From Spongilla lacustris (taxonomy: Eukaryota; Porifera; Demospongiae; Spongillida; Spongillidae): DNA of 64,000 nt. The stretch is taken from positions 1,255,895 to 1,319,894 of the forward strand of contig OX442424.1 of assembly GCA_949361645.1 (NCBI GenBank), written 5' to 3'. The position numbers and the translations under genes are program-made. Within the stretch, counting starts at the first letter, position 1. Each line of letters starts with the position of its first letter. Under the pieces are notes generated by a model. It did no database searches, was not told the origin of the DNA, and saw only the letters and a list, made by a program, of their open reading frames with translations. Positions 34,810 through 45,697 of this stretch are shown here, in pieces.

Positions 34810-36850
34810 ATGACTACAAAGGATTGCTTTCCACATCATGTGACCTGTCAGATGTGCTCTGGGCCCTTCAGTGACCCAAGAATACTACCATGTCTGCACT
34901 CCTTCTGTTGTCAGTGCCTTCACAGGGAGATGGAGAAGGTTGGACCTCAGAAAAGCCTTCAGTGTCCCACCTGTCTAAGAAATGTTCCCATCCCAGTGGG
35001 AGGGGTCAGTGCTTTCCCTCAAAACCTCCATCTTGGATTTGAGGTGGAGGTTGCTGGGTACATGTCCAAGTTAGCCAATAGCTCTGGAGTGTCTTGTACC
35101 TTCTGTGTACAAGGATGCAATGATCCTGCAGTTATATTCTGTTGCAGATGTCACATGTTCATGTGCAAAGGTGGCCAAGAATGTCACAATCGTGCTCCAC
35201 AGCTGTCCCAGCACAATGTGATAGGACTGGACAGGGAATCAGCCACACTGCTACCAGCACTCATAAAACCAACAGAGCATCACTGCTCTAAGACCTGTAG
35301 CTGTTTCATTTGTCAGCTCTGTGTGTCTACTGTTGCAGAAGCGTGTAGAGATGAAATGATAGGGAGACTTCAATGTGCACAAGAGGTTGTGTCAACATTG
35401 GCTGGTGCCATTGATGCCAATAAGAAGATGATGCAACAGGTGGAGACCTCCAAACAAGAAGCTGAATGCACTCTCCAAGACAACATCTCTGACCCTTCAG
35501 AAGGAGCAGTTTGAGAAGATCCTACATGACATCAGCCACCACAGTGAGGTGACCTCCCACATCCTCCAGACCCGCACTGACCATGAGGTGGTAGCTCTTG
35601 GAAGACTGGTACCCATTGAACTGAAGGCCACCCTCAAGAAGGTGGAGCATGTGTCCTTCACCCCAAATGAAAATAGCTACCTATCTGCAACTTTGCAGTC
35701 AGACTCATTTGTCAAAGTACTGTCTGAATTTGGTGCAGTTGTGGACTTATCCCCTTCTGAATGTACATGTGCTTTTAAGTCTGTATCCATGGTGAACAGA
35801 AAGTACCATGTTAAAGTGGAGACCAAGACATCAAAGGGAGAGAGGTACCCATGTGGTGGTGTGCAGGTGAAGGCTGAGCTGAGGCCCAAGTCACATGATG
35901 GAGCAGCTGTCTTGGGTCAGGTGGAGGTCCATGGGGATGGTACCTACACCATCACCCTCACCCCTAAGACTGCTGGTCCTCACCAGCTGATCATCACAGT
36001 GGATGGTCATCATATACAGGGGAGTCCTTATGACCTAAAGGTGAAGAGTGATTATACCTTATTATGTGATGTCCAGCAAGTAATCAATGTAAAGGATCCA
36101 TTATGTGTTGCCATCCATGAGAATGGAGATATCTATGTGAGCAGTGGTGATTGCCACATATATGTGTTTGACCAAGGTGGTCACCTGAAGAACACCATTG
36201 GTAGCATGGGGAGTGGTGATGGTCAGTTTGATGGCCCCTGTAGCATATCCATCATAGGAGAGGTGATGTATATTGCTGACTATGGTAATCATCGCATACA
36301 GAAGCTGACAACAGGAGGAAAGTTCCTTCATAAATTTGGTACGGAAGGATCAGGTCAGGGACAGTTCATGTATCCACGTGGTGTTGTTGTTGACTCAAAG
36401 AACAGAGTGATTGTATCTGAAAGGGGCAACAACAGAGTTCAAGTATTCAGTCAAGATGGTGACTGGTTATTGACAATAAATGGTACTGGATCTGGGGATA
36501 ACTGTTTCCAGTCTCCAAGTGGTCTATCCTTAGACCCACAAGGGAATATTCATGTTGCAGCTACTGGTTTAAACACCATCAAAGTTTTCACCCCTGAAGG
36601 TACTTATGTCAGATCATATGGAGATGTAAAGAAGCCATTAGGAGTAGTAGTTGATGAAGAAGGTTACAGCTATGTCAGTGAATGGGGTGGAGGCTGCTTC
36701 TCCATCTTTGATCCCAAAGGACGGAAGATCCACACAGTAGGGAACCTGAACAGACCACGTAGATTGGCACTAGATCCTCTAAGGGGTAGTCTTTATGTTC
36801 CAAATGGTGGTCCTAAATTTAGTAGTGTGCTGAAGTACAGCCTGCAGTGA
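34810..36850 (+). pseudogene. TRIM-NHL copy 3, with B-box deletions and a frameshift
   Basis: Starts MTTKDCFPHHVTCQMC after a TGTAG acceptor-like site; a further in-frame Met lies upstream at 34774. The RING and first B-box are intact. The second B-box has lost two short in-frame pieces (around 35290 and 35330). An 83-base deletion at about 35467 removes coiled-coil codons and shifts the frame, so the first product stops at 35512-35514. The filamin repeat and NHL propeller are open to the stop at 36850. Read literally there are two frames, a RING/B-box protein of about 234 residues and a filamin-NHL protein of 433 residues from 35549. Whether either is made is unknown. It is the counterpart of the copy at 42324 in the segmental duplication. 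Confidence 0.85.
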
Positions 36851-37264
36851 CATGGTGCATATGGTTGCCTTAGTACTGGTGTACACAATTAGATGTTGTT
36901 ATTTAGGCAATGTATTAAAGTCACGAAAGAACATATTATTGGGAAAGGGCCCTAGGATCACCAAGGTGGTACTTATAGTAGTGTGTCTGTGACAATTGAA
37001 TGGTACATCATACAATAATGATTACACATAAAGGTTAGTGTCTAGCACAGTTGATAAACTTGCATGGAATGTAAGATATTGTCATGTATTAGGGTCTGCA
37101 TAGAGGCTCTGTCATTTTTATTTATTTATTACTCACGATCAATAGCAGACATAAAGCAGATTAACAAAATGAGAGTGGTGCATACATGTCACAGCAGCGC
37201 AAGCAGTGCTGTTTTTTTTAAAATTACAACAAAAGATTATGACAGCAGCGGTATAACACGCAGG

Positions 37265-37400
37265 GTTTTACGACACCATAGGGAGGGGTTATATGACACC
37301 ACAAGGAGGGGTTATATGACACCACAGGGAGGGGTTATATGACACCACTAGGAGGGGATATACGACACCATAGGGAGGGGTTATATATGACACCACAGAA
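37265..37400. repeat. 23-bp tandem repeat, about five to six copies
   Basis: The unit is GACACCACAGGGAGGGGTTA plus TAT with variants. It lies between the two duplicated units. Confidence 0.85.
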
Positions 37401-37644
37401 CTTTATTGGACACAACAGAACACATTGCTTTATCAGATTAACTTTTCTGAAGTCACTTATCTAATTAGTTTGCTTTATACTTGTACATTTTTTTGTCAAG
37501 TTGTGCATTTTGAATGAAACATAATAGAATGATACAAGTTCCTGTAGTGTTTGAAACAAATTCTTCAAATCTTACCTTCTGCATCCTCCCAACCTGCTTA
37601 ATGGTGGGAGGTGCCCAGCAGCTTCCCCATAATGCAGAGATAAG

Positions 37645-37700
37645 CATATAGAACAGTACAGTGGCAGGAAGGCGTGGTTGGCAGTAAATCTGCACACCAT
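37645..37700 (+). pseudogene. PPP1R11: PPP1R11 exon 2 fragment at duplication junction
   Basis: ACAGTGGCAGGAAGGCGTGG here matches ACAGTGGCAGGAAGGTGTGG of the PPP1R11 second exon (32207). A weaker match, GACAGGAAGGTATGATT, is at 45114. These mark repeated breakpoints of the segmental duplication. Confidence 0.6.
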
Positions 37701-37952
37701 AGAAAGGATATGTGTTATACTTCCACTATGTCTGACCATATCTCCACTGCCCCTCAGAAGTGAAGTGAAGATCATACAATCATACATGTAACAATTGTGG
37801 TGGTACATATTGGTGGCCAGCAAAGACCATGAACTCACATAGGACAATTAAGACATGGACAATTTCCATGCAAAATCACGTTGACTGAAATCTTAATTGT
37901 TGATGACATACACCATCCATACAGCACACACAAAGTCACATGCATCATTAAT

Positions 37953-39317
37953 TCAGTCTTCCTTGAGCGGTCTTCTCGATGACCCAGAGTCTTTCTTCCT
38001 CTTCAGTTTGCCCAAGCCTCTGTAGAACTCCTTTTCAACTCGCGAGTCTTCTTCAGTCGCTTGTCGTCCTGCTTCCCTTTCTCTGCCAAGTATGCCTTGT
38101 GCCTCTCCTGAAGCATTGCCCTGCGTTTGTGGGCCTTGTCCCTCTGAAGTGTTGTGAGCTGCTGCAGCAAGGTGACTACCTGTTTCTCGTGGGGCTCAAG
38201 GACCACTGCCCTCTTGGCTGCCAAGGTCTTGGTGGTCTGCTTCTTCCTCTGGTTGGGTTTGGACTTGAAGGGCAGCTGCTTCTGTAGTGATGCCGGGATG
38301 TGCATGCAGAGGGTTAAAATGCAGTGCTTCCCTTACCTGCATGCACAATTAGTTTGTACAGAGACTCTTTGCTAAGGGGTGGTTTGGTACCGGCTTCGTG
38401 ATGAAGCTGACCAACAGTCTTCATTCCAGTCCACTGCGTCTTCTCAGACAGCAAAAGTGATGTCACTGGATTATAGAACGTTGCCACTGTCACAGGATAC
38501 CAGGTCTGCAAGAAGACAATGTCACTCATCAGAATCCTGTCCTCAAACATGGCCCTGAAGCCCCCTGGAGGGGAACGCAGGGCCTTTTTCACCTGTCCCC
38601 TGATGCCGCTGACGTACGCACAGCTGCTTCCTCAAACTTGGCATATTCCAGGGCAGAGGAAAACATCCCTTTGATGAAGGCTGTGTTCTTGAATATCTTC
38701 GAGGGCGTACCAATCAGCTTTAACTTCTTCACTATCTTGGAGGACTTGTCCATTTCGAGAACACACCCACTGGCAGCTATTCTGAAGTCAGGCTACCGGC
38801 AGATATAAGCACAAATAGTGAGAGGGTGTGGTACAATGCAGAGGTGTGGTGAGCAGGTGGTGAATATGAGGTATGGAATATCCAAGGATGGACTTACCAG
38901 ACAACAGCATGACACTACTATACACACTCACAGTGGCCCCATAGACAAACTGCACCCCAAAAAACCCAATCCCTGGAGCCATAAGTGGACTAAAGGATTA
39001 TAAGATCATAACCTTTGCTCTGGTAACAGAAAAGACATTACCATAGCAACAGGCAATATAGTGCAGGTGCTGAGGTGTGTACTTGATCATCCTCTGGCGT
39101 CCATTGTGGTCCTCTATGCAGTAGACAGGCACAGTCTGGAATCTCCTCCAGCCAACGGAGAGGATCAGTGGGTCATTGGTCTTCAAGATCTTCTTGTACC
39201 ACCTGTGCTTCTTCAGCCTCAGCTTCATGAACCCCAGCCGCTCCTCCCCCGGGAGCACCGCCCCCACGAAGACCAGGTAGGCGGGGCTGAAGTGTGTCAC
39301 ACATTCACATGGAACAC
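37953..39317 (-). pseudogene. BMS1: BMS1 3' end: C-terminal third only, several 1-base deletions
   Basis: Minus-strand exons 39317-39042, 38989-38932, 38792-38337 and about 38312-37953 encode the C-terminal region of BMS1, the nucleolar GTPase-related factor for 40S ribosome assembly. Clear blocks are [77 protein letters not shown] and IPASLQKQLPFKSKP. Expected reading is broken near 39041, 38614 and 38030, each explained by one missing G in a G run. The join near 38330 is also out of frame. The short copy at 32605 keeps the extra G at one of these sites. The GTPase half is absent; array B and a retroelement lie where it should be. So it is a truncated gene, though the small breaks may be assembly errors. 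Confidence 0.85.
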
Positions 39318-39413
39318 CTGTTGGTATCAGGAGAGCCACGTGGTTGCCATGGGCAACATGACATCAATAAAGATACATAAACTATCATTTTATACACTAG
39401 GCACAGTTTTTAC

Positions 39414-40012
39414 ATGTGTACAAGGTCCTACACATAAGGGTACCATGTGTACAAGGTCCTACACATAAGGGTACCATGTGTACAAGGTCCTACACATAAG
39501 GGTACCATGTGTACAAGGTCTTACACATAAGGGTACCATGTGTACAAGGTCGTACACATAAGGGTACCATGTGTACAAGGTCTTATACATAAGGGTACTG
39601 TGTGTACAAGGTCCTACACGTAAGGGTACCATGTGTACAAGGTCCTATACATAAGGGTACTGTGTGTACAAGGTCCTACACATAAGGGTACCATGTGTAC
39701 AAGGTCCTACACATAAGGGTACCGTGTGTACAAGGTCTTAATAGTTATACATAAGGGTACCGTGTGTACAAGGTCCTACACATATGGGTACCATGTGTAC
39801 AAGGTCCTACACATAAGGGTACTATGTGTACAAGGTCCTACACATAAGGGTACCGTGTGTACAAGGTCCTACACATAAGGGTACCATGTGTACAGGGTCC
39901 TACACATAAGGGTACCATGTGTACAAGATCCTACACATAAGGGTACCATGTGTACAAGGTCCTACACATAAGGGTACCATGTGTACAAGATCCTACACAT
40001 AAGGGTACCATG
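39414..40012. repeat. 31-bp minisatellite array B, about 19 copies
   Basis: Same unit as array A (GTACAAGGTCCTACACATAA plus GGGTACCATGT), including one interrupted copy near 39740. Same right-hand neighbour as array A. Confidence 0.95.
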
Positions 40013-40470
40013 TTGATTGCACGAAGCAGCATGGTGTCCAAGCATGTCAAGGGCAACACTGGGGCAGAAAGGGCCCCTGAGGTATCCAGACCCAGCCATC
40101 AGGTAATCCACCTGACATTCAGCAAGATCTAGGTGCAGGTTCAAGCCAGGGGAAGGAATAACAGAGATCCAGGAACCTGTATGTGGTGTGGAGGTAGTAT
40201 TGTTTGCTGGTGAGGAAGAAGCCAACAATATGTGTGTCCAACCTCTTGGATAAAGCTTCCTGGGATGCTTGATATGGAGAAACTTGTGCATTTAATTCGT
40301 AATTGCACGTTGCAGATGAATGTATCCATCACCCCATGATTTGAAGAGGCAAGGGAGGAGATAAAAGCAGCACTGGAGTGGAGAGATCAGGAGCGTAGGC
40401 CAAGCCCACCAAATCTTTGACTAATAAGCTGTGCCTGTTGCCAGGTACATCCAGACAACTGCTATAGGGC
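40013..40470 (-). pseudogene. Retroelement fragment, second copy
   Basis: Colinear with 33593-34060 from ATGTTGATTGCACGAAGCAG to CAACTGCTATA. Extra bases at 40095-40140 encode a LNLHLDLAECQ-like piece that is missing from the first copy, so copy 1 carries a deletion. Confidence 0.8.
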
Positions 40471-40795
40471 CGTTCATAAATTACGCCATGCCAAGGGGGC
40501 GCACCGGTGAGGGTGGGGCAAGGGGTGGGGCGAAGTAGTAGGCGGGGCAGCCCCGGGGAGGGTGCGGGAGGGGGCACCCCTCCCGCCGAGCTAGGGGGTG
40601 TCGGGGAGCGCTGTAAGCTTCCCCACCGGGGTCTTGGGCGGAGCCCCAGAAGCCAACACTTTTTGCGTAGAAAATCCCCCTAAAAGTACGCACTAAAAAT
40701 GTAATTACAGATCGAGGCTGGGGAGCGACAGATCAAGAGCTCAGCCTCTATACATGTATGTTCAGTGCGCCGAATCACCAATGCTAAATAGCTTC
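40471..40795. mobile_element. GC-rich element, relative of 5640-5925
   Basis: It opens GGGCCGTTCATAAATTACG and then follows the 5.6 kb copy: GGGTGCGGGAGGGGGCACC, AGCGCTGTAAGCT, TTTTTGCGTAGAAAA, GAGGCTGGGGAGCGACAG. It sits only in the second unit of the segmental duplication, so it inserted after that event. Confidence 0.65.
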
Positions 40796-40943
40796 CGCCG
40801 CCCCTGCGTTGTGCCCCGGATTATTGTCGTGGACAAAGGTGCGCGGATCATCTCTAAATAATCGATAATCTATGATATTACGATTTAAAAATTATCCTCT
40901 AGATCACGTGCACACGACGAGGTACTAGTATAGGTAAGCACAG

Positions 40944-41053
<110 letters not shown>

Positions 41054-41069
41054 TCGCGCACACACACAC

Positions 41070-41237
41070 AGGGAAAAAAATATTGTATTCCCAGCCCTGG
41101 GTTTACCCTGGGTTTTGTTCGACGATCCCAGGTTGATGCTATTAACAAAATTCACAGTTGACTTGGCGGACCTCAATGGTTGATTTAGTCGTTATCAACC
41201 TGGGATCGAGGCTGGGAATACGATATTTTTTCCTGTG
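41070..41237. mobile_element. Foldback element of about 168 bp
   Basis: GGAAAAAAATATTGTATTCC and GGAATACGATATTTTTTCC form inverted ends, with an inner pair ATCCCAGGTTGAT / ATCAACCTGGGAT. It abuts the CA array, and no clear target duplication is seen. Confidence 0.6.
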
Positions 41238-41280
41238 ACACTTAATAAAAAATTCATCAACTTCAACGAGTTTTTTTTAA

Positions 41281-42230
41281 CACCGCATCCGTGAAATTCG
41301 AATGTTTTTTGGTCGAACTCAACTTTTTAAAAATTAGTCGGAACGCCCCAATTGTCTGGAAAAGCATATTTTTTTATACAGTTCAACCATCGCCAATACA
41401 TTTGGCGTTGTTGTCTGCCTTATATCTATCATGGACACGGACCTGTATGTGTTCAAAGTGACGCGGTTTGATGTTTTTCGGTTACGAAGCGTTGCTGGGG
41501 ACACTTTTTTTCTAGACAATTAAGAGCCGCTTTAGATACGATTTTAAATGTCATTTGGTACGAATAGGAGGCAACAATGAATACTGTGTTAGCAGTTAGC
41601 TTAGTTCTTGTACAAAACTCACTTACAGTTATTCACCTCGTTCGAGGACTTCCATAGATCAGTGTAGTTAATTTATATCTGGGTACGAGATAATCAAATA
41701 ACCGGACGGGAACGAACAACTGGAGGAAAGAGGGCGGTGTACTTGTCTCACGTGGTGCATATTTATAGTAACTTATCGTAGTGACGTTTGTAACTCAGAC
41801 TCGCGTGACGTCAATCAACACGTAAAATTACATTACGTATGGCCAAAATTAGGCGTTTAGGTCCGGAGACGAGATCAAAAAGCGTTTTATTGCTTGTTTC
41901 TACGCTAACACGATAGGCTATTGCCAGAATTTGTTCAAGCGCTACCTATCCGATCCAGTTGAGCATGTCTATGTTGTTTTTAAATTCCGAAACCTTGTCA
42001 GAAAAAAAGTGTCCCTTTTCCGGTAACAGTCTTACCCTCTCAACTCTAAACAAACGCAGGTCCTCGGCGGAAGTGGTTACAAGGCTGACAGTAGCTCCAA
42101 ACATCGTGTAGGGAGTTGAACTACTAGGTACACCGCTATTTGTGGCTATTGGAACCCTTCCGACTAATTTTCCAAAAAGTGAGTTCGACAAAATAGGCCA
42201 AAAAAACATTCGAATTTCACGGACGCGGTG
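41281..42230. mobile_element. Inverted-repeat element flanked by TTAA (piggyBac-like)
   Basis: Ends CACCGCATCCGTGAAATTCG and CGAATTTCACGGACGCGGTG are inverted copies. The similarity continues through GAATGTTTTTTGG, GTCGAACTCA and AATTAGTCGG. TTAA lies at both borders (41277-41280, 42231-42234), the piggyBac target. It has no transposase. It is absent from the first duplicated unit, just upstream of TRIM copy 4. Confidence 0.65.
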
Positions 42231-42323
42231 TTAAAATGCATACATGTACTACAATCTAATTCTTGGGTGTGGCCTGGTTAAAATAGCCTATTATTGCTTT
42301 GCTCGTAGGATTACATCTGGGGA

Positions 42324-44520
42324 ATGACTACAAAGGATTGCCTTCCACATCATGTGACCTGTCAGATGTGCTCTGGGCTCTTCAGTGACCCAAGAATACT
42401 ACCATGTCTGCACTCCTTCTGTTGTCAGTGCCTTCACAAGGAGATGGAGAAGGTTGGACCTCAGAAAAGCCTTCAATGTCCCACCTGTCTAAGAAATATT
42501 CCCATCCCAGTGGGAGGGGCCAGTGCTTTCCATCAAAACCTCCATCTTGGATTTGAGGTGGAGGTTGCTGGGTACATGTCCAAGTTTACCAGTAGCTCTG
42601 GAGTGTCTTGTACCTTCTGTGTACAAGGATGCAATGAACCTGCAGTTGTGTTCTGTTGCTCATGTCACATGTTCATGTGCACATTTGGCCAAGAATGTCA
42701 CAATCGTGCTCCACATCTGTTCCAGCACAATGTGATAGGACTGGACAGGGAGTCAGCCACACTGCTACCAACACTCATAAAACCAACAGAGCATCACTGC
42801 TCTTATCCAAAACATATGAATTTCTACTGTAAGACTTGTAGCTGTCTCATCTGTCATCTCTGTGTCATAGCAGTTCACAAAGACCACAACATCACTGAGC
42901 TGTCCACTGTTGCAGAAGCTGATAGAGATGAAATGAGAGGGACACTTCAATGTGCACAAGAGGTTGTGTCAACATTGGCTGGTGCCATTGATGCCAATAA
43001 GAAGATGATGCAACAGGTGGAGACCTCCAAACAAGAAGCTGAACTGGCCATCATACAGACCTTTAAGCAACTGATGGAGACATTGGAGGAAAGAAAGAAA
43101 GTGTTGTTGATGGAGTTGGAAACCATTTGCACTCTCCAAAACAACATCCCTGACCCTTCAGAAGGAGCAGTTTGAGAAGATCCAACATGACATCAGTCAC
43201 TACACTGAGGTGACCTCCCACATCCTCCAGACCCACACTGACCATGAGGTGGTAGCTCTTGGAGGACTGGTACCCACTGAACTGAAGGCCATCCTCGAGA
43301 AGGTGGAGAATGTGTCCCTCACTCCAAATCTACATAGCTACCAGTTATCTGCTACTTTGCAGTCAGACTCTCTTGCCAAAGTACTATCAGAATTAGGTGG
43401 AATTGGGGACCTATCTCTATCCCCTTCTGAATGTACATGTGCTTTTAATCCTGTATCCATGGTGAATAGAAAAGACCATGTTAAAGTGGAGACTAAGACA
43501 TTAAAGGGAGATAGTTACCCATATGGTGGTCTGCAGGTGAAGGCTGAGCTGAGGCCCAAGTCACATGATGGAGCAGTTGTCTTGGGTCAGGTGGAGGATC
43601 ATGGGGATGGTACCTATACTATCACCCTCACCCCTCAGATTGCTGGTCCTCACCAGCTGGTTGTTACAGGGGATGGTCATCATATACGGGGGAGTCCTTA
43701 TGACCTAGAGGTGAAGTGTGATTATACCTCATTATGTCACAGTGATATCCAGCAAGTAATCAATGTAGAGAATTCATTATGTGTTGCCATCCATGAGAAT
43801 GGAGATATCTATGTGGGCAGTAATGATCACCGCATATATGTGTTTGACCAAGGTGGTCACCTGAAGTACACCTTAGGTAGCTATGGCAGAGGTGATGGTC
43901 AGTTCAATTGCCCCGTTAGCATATCCATTATGGGAGAGGTGATGTATATTTCGGACATGGGAAATCATCGCATACAGAAGTTGACAACAGGAGGAAAGTT
44001 CCTTCATAAGTTTGGTAAGGAAGGATCAGATCAGGGACAGTTCATGGGTCCACGTGGTGTTATTGTTGACTCAAAGAACAGAGTGATTGTCTCTGACAAG
44101 CAGAACAACAGGGTTCAAGTATTCAGTCAAGATGGTGACTGGTTGTTGACCATAGATGGAAATGGATGGGGTGATAACTGTTTCCAGTCTCCAAATGGTT
44201 TATCTTTAGACCCACAAGGAAATATTCATGTTGCAGCTGGTGATTCAAACACCATCAAAGTCTTCACACCTGAAGGCACTTATGTCAGATCATATGGAGA
44301 TGTAAAGACTCCATCAGGAGTAGCAGTTGATGAAGAAGGTTACAGCTTTGTCAGTGAATATGATGGAGACTGCTTCTCCATCTTTGATCCCAAAGGACAG
44401 AAGATCCACACAGTAGGGAACCTAAAAAATCCACGTAGATTGGCACTAGATCCTCTAAGGCGTAGTCTTTATGTTCCAGATGATGGTACTAGTAGTGTGC
44501 TGAAGTACAGCCTGCAGTGA
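42324..44520 (+). pseudogene. TRIM-NHL copy 4, one-base frameshift in coiled coil
   Basis: RING, both B-boxes and most of the coiled coil are open from the ATG at 42324. At about 43126 the run ATTTGCAC has one T more than the ATTGCAC of the intact copies. The first frame then stops at 43173-43175. The second frame (from 43210) is open through filamin and NHL repeats to 44520. Apart from a few B-box residues (KKQELD lost as QN-terminal codons near 42811) it is full length. With a single homopolymer difference this may be a real gene with an assembly error, or a recent pseudogene. Promoter-proximal sequence (TTGCTTTGCTCGTAGGATTA) is shared with copy 3. Confidence 0.75.
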
Positions 44521-44839
44521 TGTGGCACATATACTTCAGCTGGTGATTCAAACACCATCAAAGTCTTCACACCTGAAGGCACTTATGTCAGATCATATGG
44601 AGATGTAAAGACTCCATCAGGAGTAGCAGTTGATGAAGAAGGTTACAGCTTTGTCAGTGAATATGATGGAGACTGCTTCTCCATCTTTGATCCCAAAGGA
44701 CAGAAGATCCACACAGTAGGGAACCTAAAAAATCCACGTAGATTGGCACTAGATCCTCTAAGGCGTAGTCTTTATGTTCCAGATGATGGTACTAGTAGTG
44801 TGCTGAAGTACAGCCTGCAGTGATGTGGCACATATACTT
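44234..44839. repeat. 303-bp tandem duplication of the TRIM-NHL copy 4 3' end
   Basis: 44234-44536 and 44537-44839 appear identical, starting CAGCTGGTGATTCAAACACC. The duplicated piece holds the last NHL codons, stop and flank, so it lies after the first stop. 303 is a multiple of three. Either a very recent duplication or an assembly artefact. Confidence 0.9.
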
Positions 44840-45579
44840 GTACATTTTTGGTGTACTATACTGATTTGGAATGAAAAGTACATGTATAATAGAATGGTGA
44901 AATCCCTGTAGAGTTTGAAGCAAATTTGTCAAGGTTTACCTTCTGCATCCTTTACTTGTATGGCATCTCCCCAACCTGCTTAATGGTGGGATGTGCCCTA
45001 ATATTATCCCTTAAAGGCGGGAGGTACTCTTATAATGGTGGGAGGTGCCCTAAGGTTCCCAGCAGCTTCAATCATAATCTAAAGTTAAACCCTGAACTTA
45101 TCTACTCCTTCAGTGACAGGAAGGTATGATTCATAACAGCTTGGCATGATCTAACTCTTTGAAGCGTGCGAAATCTAGATGTAGATAGAATACTTGACCC
45201 CAATTGCTGCTATAAATACATGGTTCAGTAGCAATGAACATTTACCGAAACAGGACAAAGTATAAAATAGCTATACCGGGTGTCCACAAATAAATGCAAC
45301 ACTTTTAATTGAATATAATTCCTTAATAAGATTAAATCTTTAATTCAATGGTTGTTGGGGTGTGGAAGCTCAGGGTTCCATTTCTCGGCTGGCTGCCCAT
45401 CTGGCTTTGCAGTTGCAGTGCAGCAGGTCAAAGGACATTCAGTGGGTGAGGGCTGAAAATGTTGTGTGTGTTTTTTTTTTCTCTTTCTTTTTTTTTGTGT
45501 AGTCTAGGTGGTAGGTATACATGTATATAACAATAATAATAATGGTAAATTAAGTTAGCATTTTTGGTTATATATCATT

Positions 45580-45616
<37 letters not shown>

Positions 45617-45697
45617 AATAATAATAAAATTAATATATTAAAATGAGAATAATAAACTCATACACACAACACTTGCTATATATAAAACACACTACAG

